Source: Aminipila sp032051575 (GTDB lineage Bacteria; Bacillota; Clostridia; Peptostreptococcales; Anaerovoracaceae). From it: a DNA stretch of 64,000 nt. Every line of letters begins with the position of its first letter. Position 1 is the stretch's first letter. The DNA is taken from contig NZ_DAMBYD010000003.1 in NCBI RefSeq assembly GCF_032051575.1, forward strand, positions 248,001 to 312,000, written 5' to 3'. Positions 1 to 8,239 of the stretch are shown here, in pieces. The translations under genes and the position numbers were made by a program. A model generated the notes under the pieces. That model ran no database searches. It was not told the DNA's origin and was given only the letters and a program-made list of their open reading frames with translations.

Positions 1-925
1 CATTATCTGTACACAAAATTGGTGCAGGACAGTAAAGCTTCAGGTTATTTTTCTGGCATTGCTCTGTAAGCATTTCTCTAAGCTTACTATTGGCAGCCAC
101 CCCGCCCGCTAACACAATTTTATCTTTTTTCATTTGCTTTGCAGCATTAACTGCTTTTGTAACGATTACATCCATAACTGCCTGTTGAAAACTGGCTGCT
201 ACATCGGCAGTATTCACTTCTCTGCCCGCCTGTTTTTCCGAATTAATGTAATTTAATACGCCCGTTTTTATACCGCTAAAACTAAAGTCATAGCTGCCTT
301 TTTCAAGAAAAACTCTTTTAAATGGAATAGCTTCTGGATTTCCTTCCTTAGCAATTTTATCAATTAATGGTCCTCCAGGGTAACCTAACCCAAGAACCCT
401 TGCCACTTTATCAAAAGCTTCCCCTGCTGCGTCATCCCTGGTCCCGCCAAGCACCTCAAAAGAATTATAATCTTTGACCTCAACAATATTGGTATGTCCT
501 CCAGAAACCACTAAAGCCATAAAAGGCGGCTCCAGATCAGGAGATTGTATGTAGTTGGCACTAATGTGCCCTTGTATATGATGTACTCCTATTAAAGGGA
601 TATTTTTGGCGAAAGCATATGCTTTCGCAGATGCTAATCCAATAAGTAATGCCCCCACTAGACCTGGTCCATAAGTTACACCAATTAAATCAACATCATC
701 TAAAGTAACTCCTGCTTCACTTAATGCCTGGTTCGTTACGTTATTTATATTTTCCAGATGATGCCTGGATGCAATTTCAGGCACAACACCACCAAATACT
801 TGATGTACCTTTATCTGCGAAGAAATAACATTGGATAACACTTCTCTGCCCTCTAAAAGTAATGCTACTGAAGTTTCATCACAGCTTGACTCAATTGCCA
901 TTGTTAAAAATTTTCCGTTTTTCAT
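1..925 (-). CDS. tsaD: TsaD, tRNA N6-threonylcarbamoyladenosine transferase subunit (3' end beyond window)
   Basis: TsaD (Gcp/Kae1) transfers the threonylcarbamoyl group to A37 of ANN-decoding tRNAs, together with TsaB and TsaE encoded just upstream. About 308 residues are visible; the usual length is about 340, so only the C-terminal end is missing. Hallmarks read from the translation: AIESSCDETS near the N-terminus, the metal-binding HHIQGH (about residue 110), VSGGHT, and GGTRDDAAGEAFDKVARVLG. I chose the ATG at 925 because GGGAG lies just upstream and because it overlaps the stop of the preceding small gene by 4 bases (ATGA), which implies translational coupling. Identity is secure; only the truncation by the window edge limits the call. 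Confidence 0.97.
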   Translation of the reverse strand, partial: MKNGKFLTMAIESSCDETSVALLLEGREVLSNVISSQIKVHQVFGGVVPEIASRHHLENINNVTNQALSEAGVTLDDVDLIGVTYGPGLVGALLIGLASAKAYAFAKNIPLIGVHHIQGHISANYIQSPDLEPPFMALVVSGGHTNIVEVKDYNSFEVLGGTRDDAAGEAFDKVARVLGLGYPGGPLIDKIAKEGNPEAIPFKRVFLEKGSYDFSFSGIKTGVLNYINSEKQAGREVNTADVAASFQQAVMDVIVTKAVNAAKQMKKDKIVLAGGVAANSKLREMLTEQCQKNNLKLYCPAPILCTDN

Positions 926-1155
926 TCCATTCTCCCAATTTGCGTATCGGCTTTTACGATACATCTGTTATCCGAAGATAAATGTCTGCAATTTTCACAT
1001 GACGTGTAATCCGACATATTAAATGTACTAAAATCGTGCCTTCTTTCGAACCGGCTGCAATTTGACACTGGATTACTCATGTCATCATTAAAATCTTCAT
1101 AACCGTTATAATAATAATTATCTCTATCCTTGTCATTACCATAATAGTTTCTCAT
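922..1155 (-). CDS. Small Asp/Asn/Tyr-rich protein inside the t6A operon, unknown function
   Basis: A 77-residue protein that I do not recognise. It has a strong GGAGG site at 1165-1169, 9 bases before the ATG, and its stop overlaps the tsaD start by 4 bases, so it is very probably translated. The N-terminal half is rich in Asn, Asp and Tyr. The C-terminal half has CENCRHLSSDNRC, three cysteines preceded by another Cys at about residue 33, which could bind a metal, and ends in QIGRME. There is no signal peptide or membrane segment. The coupling to tsaD suggests a role linked to, or merely co-expressed with, t6A synthesis. Function is unknown. Confidence 0.7.
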   Translation of the reverse strand: MRNYYGNDKDRDNYYYNGYEDFNDDMSNPVSNCSRFERRHDFSTFNMSDYTSCENCRHLSSDNRCIVKADTQIGRME

Positions 1156-1208
1156 CTAACAATACCTCCAAAATACTTTTTATCTTAGTATCTCAAAGGG
1201 AATATGTT

Positions 1209-1667
1209 TTATTCATGAATACGCCACATAATTATAGCGTTTTCACCGTTATCTAAGTAATAACCTTTACGAATTCCTGCAGGTTTAAATTTAAATTCCT
1301 TATATAAAGCTTGCGCCGCCAGATTTGATTCCCTCACTTCTAATGTAAAGCTATTTAACCCGTTTTGTTCTGCCACCTCTATTAATGTAGCCACTATAGC
1401 CCTGCCGATTCCTCTTCTTCGATTCTCAGGGGATACAGCAACATTTGTAATATGGCCTTCATCAACAATAGCCCATAAACCTGCATACCCGGCAAGCTGT
1501 CCACCTATTTCTGCAACTATATAAAAGGCTTTGTCATTTTCCATGATTTCACCTTTAAAAGCTGCTTCACTCCATGGTTCTGCAAAACAGATTACATCCA
1601 GATCAGCCATAGGCTTTATATCACGTTCCTCAGCAGCTCTTATTACCAGTTGATTCATTCTACTCAC
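1209..1667 (-). CDS. rimI: RimI-like ribosomal protein N-alpha-acetyltransferase
   Basis: A 152-residue single-domain GNAT acetyltransferase of the RimI family, which acetylates the N-terminal alanine of ribosomal protein S18 and sometimes other proteins. The acetyl-CoA-binding motif A is visible as VSPENRRRGIGRAI at about residues 78-91, preceded by the typical GHITNVAV strand. The C-terminal ALYKEFKFKPAGIRKGYY is characteristic of RimI. The start overlaps the end of tsaB by 4 bases. Placement between tsaB and tsaD is the classic Firmicutes order, which supports the RimI assignment over a generic GNAT. The substrate cannot be confirmed from sequence. Confidence 0.92.
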   Translation of the reverse strand: MSRMNQLVIRAAEERDIKPMADLDVICFAEPWSEAAFKGEIMENDKAFYIVAEIGGQLAGYAGLWAIVDEGHITNVAVSPENRRRGIGRAIVATLIEVAEQNGLNSFTLEVRESNLAAQALYKEFKFKPAGIRKGYYLDNGENAIIMWRIHE

Positions 1668-2413
1668 CGTTTATCCCGTGCTGCTCTGGCCTCATCTAAT
1701 TTTCTTTCAGCTTCAGCTTTCCTCATATAATTCGGTTTAAGTTCATTATATCCACAGATTTTCCCTTCATTAAACAGTTCAAGTGCAAGTTTTGCAACAG
1801 AAGACGATTTTTGATATCTACTTTCAGCATCTGCAAATTTAACTTGTATATTGCTATTTAACGATGAGTTCTGCCATTCCTCGATTTGAGCCTTATATGG
1901 TTCGACACCATCTCCCAAAAATGTAACTTCATCCTGTCCTTCTTCTAGAACTACTTTAAGTAATTTGAGAAGTTCAGCAAGCATATAAGCTTTGCCCTCT
2001 ACAAGCTGTAAAATCGAATGATCTGTACCCCATTTATAAGCGCCTCCATATACTTGACTTCTTCTGGCATCAAATATTGGGCAGAAAACGCCTTTGTAAT
2101 TTTCAATATTATAAAGGAAAGTTTTTAATGTAGGAACACTAATACAATCAATTTCAAGAGCCTGTGCTAATGCACGGGCAGAAGAAACACCAATTCTTAT
2201 ACCTGTAAAGGAACCTGGTCCCTCTGAAGCTGCGATTGCTGTCAAATCGTTTATCTGCAATTTACTTTTTTCGAGTACCTTCTCCACCATTGGCATTAAA
2301 AACTGCAAATGATTCAGCGTCTCCGTAGAATACTCCTCAAAAATCTGACCCTTTTCATTAATAACCGCCACAGAAGCTGATACTCCTGTAGTTTCAATGG
2401 CTAATATATTCAT
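1664..2413 (-). CDS. tsaB: TsaB, scaffold subunit of the t6A synthesis complex
   Basis: A 249-residue member of the ASKHA fold related to TsaD but without its metal-binding histidines. The N-terminal ILAIETTG, the motif ASEGPGSFTGIRIGVSSARALA at about 63-84 and the following SVPTLKTF are diagnostic. TsaB dimerises with TsaD and recruits TsaE; it has no catalytic role of its own in t6A formation. The gene overlaps tsaE upstream and rimI downstream by 4 bases each, so the three are translationally coupled. The C-terminal tail rich in Lys, Arg and Glu is usual for clostridial TsaB. Confidence 0.95.
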   Translation of the reverse strand: MNILAIETTGVSASVAVINEKGQIFEEYSTETLNHLQFLMPMVEKVLEKSKLQINDLTAIAASEGPGSFTGIRIGVSSARALAQALEIDCISVPTLKTFLYNIENYKGVFCPIFDARRSQVYGGAYKWGTDHSILQLVEGKAYMLAELLKLLKVVLEEGQDEVTFLGDGVEPYKAQIEEWQNSSLNSNIQVKFADAESRYQKSSSVAKLALELFNEGKICGYNELKPNYMRKAEAERKLDEARAARDKR

Positions 2414-2844
2414 AGACCCGCCTCCAGTCCTTTTATCTCATAAATTCTTTCACCTTCATTTTGTCCATAGGCAATATTAATAACGATGGCATCCTCTGGT
2501 ATAATTTCAGTAATTAAATCGGCCCACTCTACGATACATACTCCTCTACCAAAGAAATATTCCTCATATCCAATTTCGTACATTTCCTCCACATCATTAA
2601 TTCTATACACGTCAAAGTGATAGAGAGGTATTCTCCCATCGTGGTACTCCTGAACAATAGTAAAAGTAGGGCTTGTAATTACTTCCTTTATTCCAAGTCC
2701 CTCTGCAATATATTTGGTAAGCGCCGTTTTGCCTGTGCCTAAGTCTCCGATAAGTGCGACAACACTTCCCGAAGCCAGCTTGTCCGCAAGTAGTAGCCCA
2801 AACTTTTTTGTTTGTTTTTCATCTTTTATAATCAATTTATCCAT
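2410..2844 (-). CDS. tsaE: TsaE, ATPase of the t6A synthesis complex
   Basis: TsaE is the P-loop ATPase that drives turnover of the TsaB-TsaD complex. Walker A GDLGTGKTALTK is clear, followed by TSPTFTIVQEY, the HFDVYR strand and VEWAD, all family signatures. From the ATG at 2844 the protein is 144 residues, normal for TsaE. The reading frame extends 7 codons further to a TTG at 2865, but nothing resembling a ribosome binding site precedes that codon, so I prefer the ATG even though its own AAAAGG lies very close. This is the first gene of the t6A cluster. The 170 bases upstream hold no other gene that I can see. Confidence 0.94.
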   Translation of the reverse strand: MDKLIIKDEKQTKKFGLLLADKLASGSVVALIGDLGTGKTALTKYIAEGLGIKEVITSPTFTIVQEYHDGRIPLYHFDVYRINDVEEMYEIGYEEYFFGRGVCIVEWADLITEIIPEDAIVINIAYGQNEGERIYEIKGLEAGL

Positions 2845-3034
2845 ACCTTTTATTTTACCACACAATTTATGTTAATTAAACATTAAAATAGCCATTAAAA
2901 TCGGCTTAACCTATGACAATTAGCATAGTTTCTGATAAAACAAAGAGGCTCCTAAAAACAAACCGATAAGCACGTATGCCGATAATCTATTCTAAGATAG
3001 CCTCATTTCATGTTCTTATTTAATTTTCTACTAG

Positions 3035-3574
3035 CTATTTATGTAAAAATCTTGATATTCTTTTATACAAAAAGAAAGTTATAACTGAGTTTACTCCAGC
3101 CTTTATCAGATTAAATCCTACAATAAACGGCATTAGCTTCATAACTGCGCTTAAAGGCCAACCTGTAAATGCAGGTGTAACTACCATATTGGCAAGAGCC
3201 ATCACTACCGTCATAGTTATAACTCCTGCAGTCAATGCAATTATTGCTTCTTTTTTATTTTTTCTTCCCTTATACAAATTACCTGCTATTAACACAAATG
3301 CTCCTGTTGCTAATATGTGCATAATGATTCCGTACAAGCCACTTGCTGCACTTACTGTCGTCCCTTGAATTATTGAAGTTACAACTACTAACAGAAGTCC
3401 TGCCATTGGTCCAAAGGCAAAAGTACCAATAAGAATAGGAATATCTGCAGGATCATATTCTAAGAATGGTACTGAGGGAAAAATTGGAAAGCGTACAATA
3501 TACACTAAGACCACTGAGATTGCTACAAGCATTCCCATTTTCGCTAACTTTACTGTTTTATTTTGTGATGTCAT
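3035..3574 (-). CDS. ribU: RibU-like riboflavin ECF transporter substrate-binding subunit
   Basis: A 179-residue, very hydrophobic protein with about five to six membrane segments. It is the S-component of an energy-coupling-factor importer. The FMN riboswitch directly upstream shows that the ligand is riboflavin or a related flavin. FLEYDPADIPILIGTFAFGPMAGL and the following TSIIQG are typical of RibU-type S subunits. It works with the shared EcfA-EcfA'-EcfT module, which is not in this window. The start ATG at 3574 has GAGAGGAAC just upstream. It appears to be a single-gene transcription unit. Confidence 0.9.
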   Translation of the reverse strand: MTSQNKTVKLAKMGMLVAISVVLVYIVRFPIFPSVPFLEYDPADIPILIGTFAFGPMAGLLLVVVTSIIQGTTVSAASGLYGIIMHILATGAFVLIAGNLYKGRKNKKEAIIALTAGVITMTVVMALANMVVTPAFTGWPLSAVMKLMPFIVGFNLIKAGVNSVITFFLYKRISRFLHK

Positions 3575-3600
3575 TTCTAGTTCCTCTCAATCTTATCCAT

Positions 3601-3629
3601 AAAAAAAGCCCTGAGATTACTCTCAGGGC
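3601..3629 (-). terminator. Riboswitch expression-platform terminator
   Basis: A perfect 9-bp stem (3608-3616 with 3621-3629) with a 4-base loop, followed on the minus strand by seven Ts at 3607-3601. It lies between the FMN aptamer and the ribU start, so FMN binding most likely favours this hairpin and stops transcription before ribU. Confidence 0.9.
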
Positions 3630-3670
3630 ATCACATACTTGAAATAAACGCATTTAAATAAAATACGCCT

Positions 3671-3790
3671 GTTTCTTTCATCCGGACTATACCGTCGGTA
3701 TGGGAATCTAACCCATTCTGCCTTTCAGCTCGCGGACTCGTAGTTAAGAACTCATTACCGCCGGTGAGGACTTACACCTCCCCCTGAAAC
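3671..3790 (-). promoter_or_regulatory. FMN riboswitch (RFN element) controlling ribU
   Basis: Read on the minus strand, this stretch contains the conserved blocks of the RFN aptamer: AGGTGTAAGTCCTCACCGGC, GTCCGCGAGC, TTAGATTCCCATACCGACGG and TAGTCCGGATGAAAGA. P1 closes between GTTTC at 3790-3786 and GAAAC at 3675-3671. The aptamer is followed by an intrinsic terminator and then ribU. The RFN family is known to repress riboflavin genes when FMN is abundant, and the layout here fits transcriptional attenuation. Confidence 0.95.
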
Positions 3791-3812
3791 AATTCTACTG
3801 CACATTATATAC

Positions 3813-5279
3813 TTAATGTGTCAGCCTGTAAATAGCATCTGCAAAAATTTTCGCGTTTAACAGAAGTTGGTCGATTTCAATATATTCATTTTTTTGATGC
3901 GCTAAATCTGGTTCACCAGGAAACACACTTCCAAAAGCTACAATATTTTTTGCAGCTCTGGCATAAGTACCTCCCCCAATAACGATAGGTTCACTCTCTC
4001 TATCCCCTGTATGTTCTCCATAAATATCCATTAATGTTTTAATCATTGGGTCATCCTTAGGCATATAAATAGGGTCTTGAGCTTTTATCTTTATTACCCC
4101 CATATTATATTTGTTAATTATTGGCATCATAGCTTCATAAACAATATCTTCACTATAAGTAACAGGAAATCTTATATTAATAGTAAGCATCACAGCTTCG
4201 CCTTCAAGCTCCACTTTGCCCACATTAAATATAAGTTTGCCAGAGGGCTCATCAGAAAGTCCACATCCAATAGCTGTTCCATCTAGTTCAAATCCAATAT
4301 ATTTATTGTAAAACTCAATAAATTCATTAACATCATCATTTATTATGTCAATTTCACTTAAAAAATCCATGAGCACAGTGATGGCATTCACTCCAAATTC
4401 AGGAGTTGCCCCATGTGCCGAAACACCCTGTGCCACTATTTCTAAGCTTTTGCCTATGCCTTTACAATTCAACTTTGCGCCAAAAGCAATCTGGCCTTCC
4501 TCTGCACATTTTACATTTCTGTAATTTGCAGCCAGCTCTTTCACCTTATCATAGGCCTCCATTTTGTCGGCCCTTATCACTGCTCTAGCATAATCGGCTA
4601 CCATATTTGCAGCATTACCGCCTTTTAAGCTCCTCAGCTCTATTCCTTTACCTGTAGTTTTTCCAATCTTTTTAGCTAACTGAAAAACCATAATCCCTTT
4701 TTCCCCATGAATTGCCGGATATTCTGCATCTGGAGTAAATCCGAAATCAGGGGCCTTGACTTTAGATAAGTAGTGCTTCATCCCCTTCCAATTAGTCTCC
4801 TCATCCAGCCCTAAAATCAGCCTTACCTTCTTTTCTGGTATATAGCCGCTATCTTTCAATGCTTTCATAGCAAAAAACGCCGCCACTACAGGCCCTTTAT
4901 TGTCAATTGAGCCTCTGCCATAAATTTTTCCATCTGCAACGACTCCACTATATGGTTCATGTTCCCAGTCCGTTCCTTCTGGTACAACATCCAGATGACC
5001 TATGATACCCATTACTTCTTCGCTGGTTCCTGTAATTTTTCCCTCATCATCAAGTAAATACCCACCAAATTCAATGTGTCCACCATAATTGTCCACATTT
5101 TCTGTATCAAACCCCTCTGATTCAGCTTTTTTAAGCATGTAGTGAAAAGCATCCGCAACTCCTTTTCCAAAAGGAGCATCAACCGCAGGCTTATCTTCTA
5201 TACTTTTTATAGATACCAGTTCCTGAACAGTCTTTATCATGTCATCTTTATAGTCCTCAATCAGCTTTAAGTATTCCAT
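3813..5279 (-). CDS. pepV: PepV-like M20 dipeptidase
   Basis: A cytoplasmic zinc metallopeptidase of family M20, PepV-like, which cleaves a broad range of dipeptides. The metal ligands are visible: GHLDVVPEG (His, Asp), GRGSIDNKGP (bridging Asp), LDEETNWKG (catalytic and ligand Glu), TPDAEYP, and the late AHQKNE histidine. An insertion domain between the two halves, about residues 180-360, is normal for PepV. The open frame continues to an ATG at 5357, but GGAGG at 5286-5290 sits 6 bases before the ATG at 5279, and the family starts with MEYLKLIEDYKDDM. I therefore take 5279, giving 488 residues. The gene overlaps the end of the capA-like gene by 23 bases, so the two are probably coupled. Confidence 0.92.
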   Translation of the reverse strand: MEYLKLIEDYKDDMIKTVQELVSIKSIEDKPAVDAPFGKGVADAFHYMLKKAESEGFDTENVDNYGGHIEFGGYLLDDEGKITGTSEEVMGIIGHLDVVPEGTDWEHEPYSGVVADGKIYGRGSIDNKGPVVAAFFAMKALKDSGYIPEKKVRLILGLDEETNWKGMKHYLSKVKAPDFGFTPDAEYPAIHGEKGIMVFQLAKKIGKTTGKGIELRSLKGGNAANMVADYARAVIRADKMEAYDKVKELAANYRNVKCAEEGQIAFGAKLNCKGIGKSLEIVAQGVSAHGATPEFGVNAITVLMDFLSEIDIINDDVNEFIEFYNKYIGFELDGTAIGCGLSDEPSGKLIFNVGKVELEGEAVMLTINIRFPVTYSEDIVYEAMMPIINKYNMGVIKIKAQDPIYMPKDDPMIKTLMDIYGEHTGDRESEPIVIGGGTYARAAKNIVAFGSVFPGEPDLAHQKNEYIEIDQLLLNAKIFADAIYRLTH

Positions 5280-6492
5280 TCGCGTCCTCCAATGCTGTTT
5301 CTGCTCTGGATAAGTTTCCAGAAGAACTAAGGGTTTCATTTGTTTGTAAGTTCTCATCTAAAGGAATAATCTCATAAATTGGCCTGCCCCCTGAATTATA
5401 TTTTTCAACCCAGGTAGGTATTGCACTCATGGTAATGTCCGTAATCTTCCCTTCTGACTTCATATATTTCAAATTAACCTTCGCAATCATTCCTTCTTCG
5501 GTATATCTGTTGTTTAAGGTTTCTGTCCTTTGATTTGAAATAAAATTACCCATACTATAAAAGACTGGAACAGTTTTTCCTGTTGCCTGGTTTTTTAAAT
5601 ACTCCATTCCCTGTAACACATGAGGATGGGATGCAAAAATAATATCAACATCCATATTATTAACACTCTGCTGTGCAATATACTTCTGCCATTTATTTGG
5701 AGAAGTCTGATATTCCTCTCCCCAATGATAATATAGTACAACAATTTCGGCGCCTGCCGTTCTTGCTTCTTCACAAGTCTTTTGCACTTCTGCTAAATCA
5801 GTATCAATGGTATCATAATTGAAGGAATTAATAAGTTCTGCATTCTCTGATGATATGACATTTCCATTTAATGCAGTACTGTCCCCACCTGTAGAAGTTT
5901 CGTATGTATATGGCACTACAGCAATCTTTACACCCTTAACTTCAGTCATGGAATATCTTTTTTCTTGGTTATTCAGCCTGCTTCCTGCGGTGTCAAAGCC
6001 TTTTGCTCTCAACACCTCAAGAGTCCTCTTCATACCTGCACCACCTCTGTCCATCATGTGATTGTTTGAGGTTATGGCCACATCAAATCCTGTATCCTTT
6101 AGTGCGTCTGCTAATTCATCAGGAGCGCAAAAAGCTGGATACCCTGAATAAGGTTTCCCTGCAAAAGTAGTTTCTACATTGCACAACGCAAGATCTGCCT
6201 GACTTATGTAATCCTTAACATACTTGTAATTGTTTGTATAATCGTACGTTCCCGTACTTGCATCGTATTGGCATGCTATCTGAGGATTGTGAACCATAAC
6301 GTCCCCTACCGCAAAAATACTTAAATCAACTGTCGCCTCGGGTTTCTGGTTATCTAGCCCAGGGCTGACAGACTGATTCACTTCATTGCTGCATCCACTA
6401 AAAAGCAGTGGTAATGCCACCAGGCACCCCACTGCAATTAAAGTCATTATCAGAAGCGCTGCAAAACGATTTTTTCTTTTGGCGTTTTCCAT
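5257..6492 (-). CDS. CapA-family (poly-gamma-glutamate synthesis type) lipoprotein
   Basis: A 411-residue protein of the bacterial capsule-synthesis CapA family, a calcineurin-like metallophosphoesterase fold. Motifs seen: VGDVMVHNPQ near residue 63, SNNHMMDRGG, FASHPHVLQGME and YSMGNFISNQ, all with plausible metal ligands. The N-terminus is a hydrophobic signal segment ending in a lipobox-like LFSGC, so the protein should be lipid-anchored outside the membrane. CapA homologues are associated with poly-gamma-glutamate export, but no capB or capC lies nearby, so a capsule role is not supported here. The ribosome binding site is weak (AAGGAAT). The gene overlaps the dipeptidase downstream. Confidence 0.88.
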   Translation of the reverse strand: MENAKRKNRFAALLIMTLIAVGCLVALPLLFSGCSNEVNQSVSPGLDNQKPEATVDLSIFAVGDVMVHNPQIACQYDASTGTYDYTNNYKYVKDYISQADLALCNVETTFAGKPYSGYPAFCAPDELADALKDTGFDVAITSNNHMMDRGGAGMKRTLEVLRAKGFDTAGSRLNNQEKRYSMTEVKGVKIAVVPYTYETSTGGDSTALNGNVISSENAELINSFNYDTIDTDLAEVQKTCEEARTAGAEIVVLYYHWGEEYQTSPNKWQKYIAQQSVNNMDVDIIFASHPHVLQGMEYLKNQATGKTVPVFYSMGNFISNQRTETLNNRYTEEGMIAKVNLKYMKSEGKITDITMSAIPTWVEKYNSGGRPIYEIIPLDENLQTNETLSSSGNLSRAETALEDANGILKAD

Positions 6493-6511
6493 AGCTATTC
6501 CTTACTGTACG

Positions 6512-6736
6512 TTACTGTACGTTTTCAACCCCTGCAATTTCAGGGTATGATTCTTTTAAAAGTTTTTCAACTACAGCCTTTAATGTCATAGTTGCGCCGG
6601 GGCATCCTGCACAGTGACCCTGTAATCTAACTTTAACAATATTTTCTGGAGTTAGTTCAACAAACTCAATATCTCCTCCATCTCTTTGCAAGAAAGGTCT
6701 AATATTTTCTAAAGCTTCTTTGATTTTTTCTTCCAT
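6512..6736 (-). CDS. NifU C-terminal-domain (Nfu-type) Fe-S scaffold protein
   Basis: A 74-residue protein consisting only of the NifU C-terminal domain, which carries or transfers Fe-S clusters. The cluster-binding CxxC is in GHCAGCPGATMTL at about residues 41-53, and the start is the family-typical KEALENIRPFLQRDGGDIEF. GGAG lies close before the ATG. It is separated by 19 bases from the capA-like gene downstream. In an anaerobe rich in Fe-S enzymes it probably assists general cluster delivery; no specific client is indicated by the neighbours. Confidence 0.92.
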   Translation of the reverse strand: MEEKIKEALENIRPFLQRDGGDIEFVELTPENIVKVRLQGHCAGCPGATMTLKAVVEKLLKESYPEIAGVENVQ

Positions 6737-6810
6737 GGTAATTCTCCTTTTTATCTACTTTTTATTATTCTATCACAAAATTCATTTTTTCAATAGTAAA
6801 TATTTTTATA

Positions 6811-8094
6811 CTATTGTACTTGTACGTTTTCCTGCTGCAAAGGTGCTCCAGACAAGTTGACAATTGCAGGTTCCATTGTATAAGCCGAAACAGCCTGCCC
6901 TCCTACAATTTTCATTACCACTACGGATTTTATTGGGTCTCCATTGGTATCAAACGTAATTGTTCCAGATGAACCAGGAAATTCTCTGACATTAGCTATG
7001 GTTTTTCTAAGTGCCTCGCCATCAAGAGCTGTCCCAGTTTTATTTAATGAATCAAGGGCAATCATATAGGCATCAAACCCTAGAGCAGCAGCACTTTCCG
7101 GAATGGCATCCTGCCCATATTTTGACTTATAAGCATTAACGAAATTGTCCGACATAACCGTAGTATCTGTATTTGGATCAAATACAGTTGAGAAAGAAAC
7201 ATTCTCTGCTGCAGCCTTGCCTGCTTTCTGTACTAATTCGGTTGAATCCCATTGATTCGTTCCTAAAAACAACGCATTCACCCCAAGTTTTTTTGCTTCT
7301 TTAAGAACTTTTACAGCCTCCTCCAGTTTAGCAGGAAGAAATACGACTTGGGCTCCTGCCGCCTGGATTTTTTTTAAATCCTCAGTAAAATCAGTCTTCT
7401 TTTCTGGCTGGTAGTCGCAAGATACCACTACTGCATTGGGGTTTCCTGTCATTTGTATAAACTTATCTGAAAAAGTCTCTGCAACAGCTATGGCATAATC
7501 ATCATTTTCTGGTCTCATAATTGCCGCTGTAGTTGCACCTAATGACTCCACCGCATATTTAGCAAGTGCGACTCCCTGAAAAGAGTCTAATAAGCAGACT
7601 CTGAAATAAAAAGGATTATAACTTGTTACTAATGGATTTGTATTTGTAATAGCTATAGCAGGCAGTTTGGCTTTTTCAAATGTTTTAACTGCCATAAGCG
7701 AGTTTGCGCTTCCGTAACTTCCAAGAACTACAGATACCCTTTTATCCACTAACTCATGGGCTACACTTTCTGCCACGTACATATCTGATTTATTGTCGCC
7801 ATATACAAGTTCTACTTCTTTTCCCAAAGCTTTAGGAAACATATCATGGGCTAATTCAATTCCCTTTACTTCCATTTCACCCATTTCTTTATCTTTACCA
7901 GTTAATGGCTCAAAAACACCAATTCTAACGGTAGCCTCAGGTTCTTCGTCCTTATCTATAAAAGTACCTTTAAAATTATCAAAAGTAGCGCACGCAGCCA
8001 AATTTAAAACCAGTACCATTACTGTTGCAAGAAATGCAAGTCTCTTTATGCCTTTGCATGTATATTGTTTATGTTTATTCGAAATTTTAGTCAT
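6811..8094 (-). CDS. Branched-chain amino acid-type ABC substrate-binding lipoprotein (orphan)
   Basis: A 427-residue periplasmic-binding-protein-fold lipoprotein of the LivJ/Leu-Ile-Val class. The signal segment ends at a clean lipobox LAAC near residue 35. The mature part begins VRIGVFEPLTGKDKEMGEMEVKG, typical of Leu/Ile/Val receptors, and continues with the two-lobe pattern including FRVCLLDSFQGVALAKYAVE. GGGAG precedes the ATG. No permease or ATPase gene of the Liv type lies in the window, so it either serves a transporter encoded elsewhere or has a sensing role. The ligand cannot be read from sequence; amino acids are the most likely. Confidence 0.88.
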   Translation of the reverse strand: MTKISNKHKQYTCKGIKRLAFLATVMVLVLNLAACATFDNFKGTFIDKDEEPEATVRIGVFEPLTGKDKEMGEMEVKGIELAHDMFPKALGKEVELVYGDNKSDMYVAESVAHELVDKRVSVVLGSYGSANSLMAVKTFEKAKLPAIAITNTNPLVTSYNPFYFRVCLLDSFQGVALAKYAVESLGATTAAIMRPENDDYAIAVAETFSDKFIQMTGNPNAVVVSCDYQPEKKTDFTEDLKKIQAAGAQVVFLPAKLEEAVKVLKEAKKLGVNALFLGTNQWDSTELVQKAGKAAAENVSFSTVFDPNTDTTVMSDNFVNAYKSKYGQDAIPESAAALGFDAYMIALDSLNKTGTALDGEALRKTIANVREFPGSSGTITFDTNGDPIKSVVVMKIVGGQAVSAYTMEPAIVNLSGAPLQQENVQVQ

Positions 8095-8180
8095 ATCTTC
8101 TCTCCCTTGTTTAACCCTTGCCCCATTACTTTCAGTAATATAACATTCCTATAATACCAAATTATACACAGTTTTTCAAG

Positions 8181-8217
8181 ATAAAGAAAGAGAGCTATCC
8201 CTAAAGACTGCTCTCTT
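8181..8217 (-). terminator. Probable terminator after the SLH-M28 gene
   Basis: An 8-bp stem (8188-8195 with 8210-8217) just past the stop of the large SLH peptidase gene. On the minus strand it is followed by a mixed T-rich stretch (TCTTTATCTTG) rather than a clean T run. Confidence 0.45.
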
Positions 8218-8239
8218 AAAATGTACCACTTATTTTATG

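Noticed and set aside
2945..3004. GAGGCT/AGCCTC pair between tsaE and ribU
   Set aside because: Six-base arms are separated by 48 bases with no T run; too weak to call.
6791..6816. Eight-base inverted repeat at the end of the substrate-binding lipoprotein gene
   Set aside because: It overlaps the stop codon and is followed by A residues, not Ts, on the minus strand, so it is not a convincing terminator.
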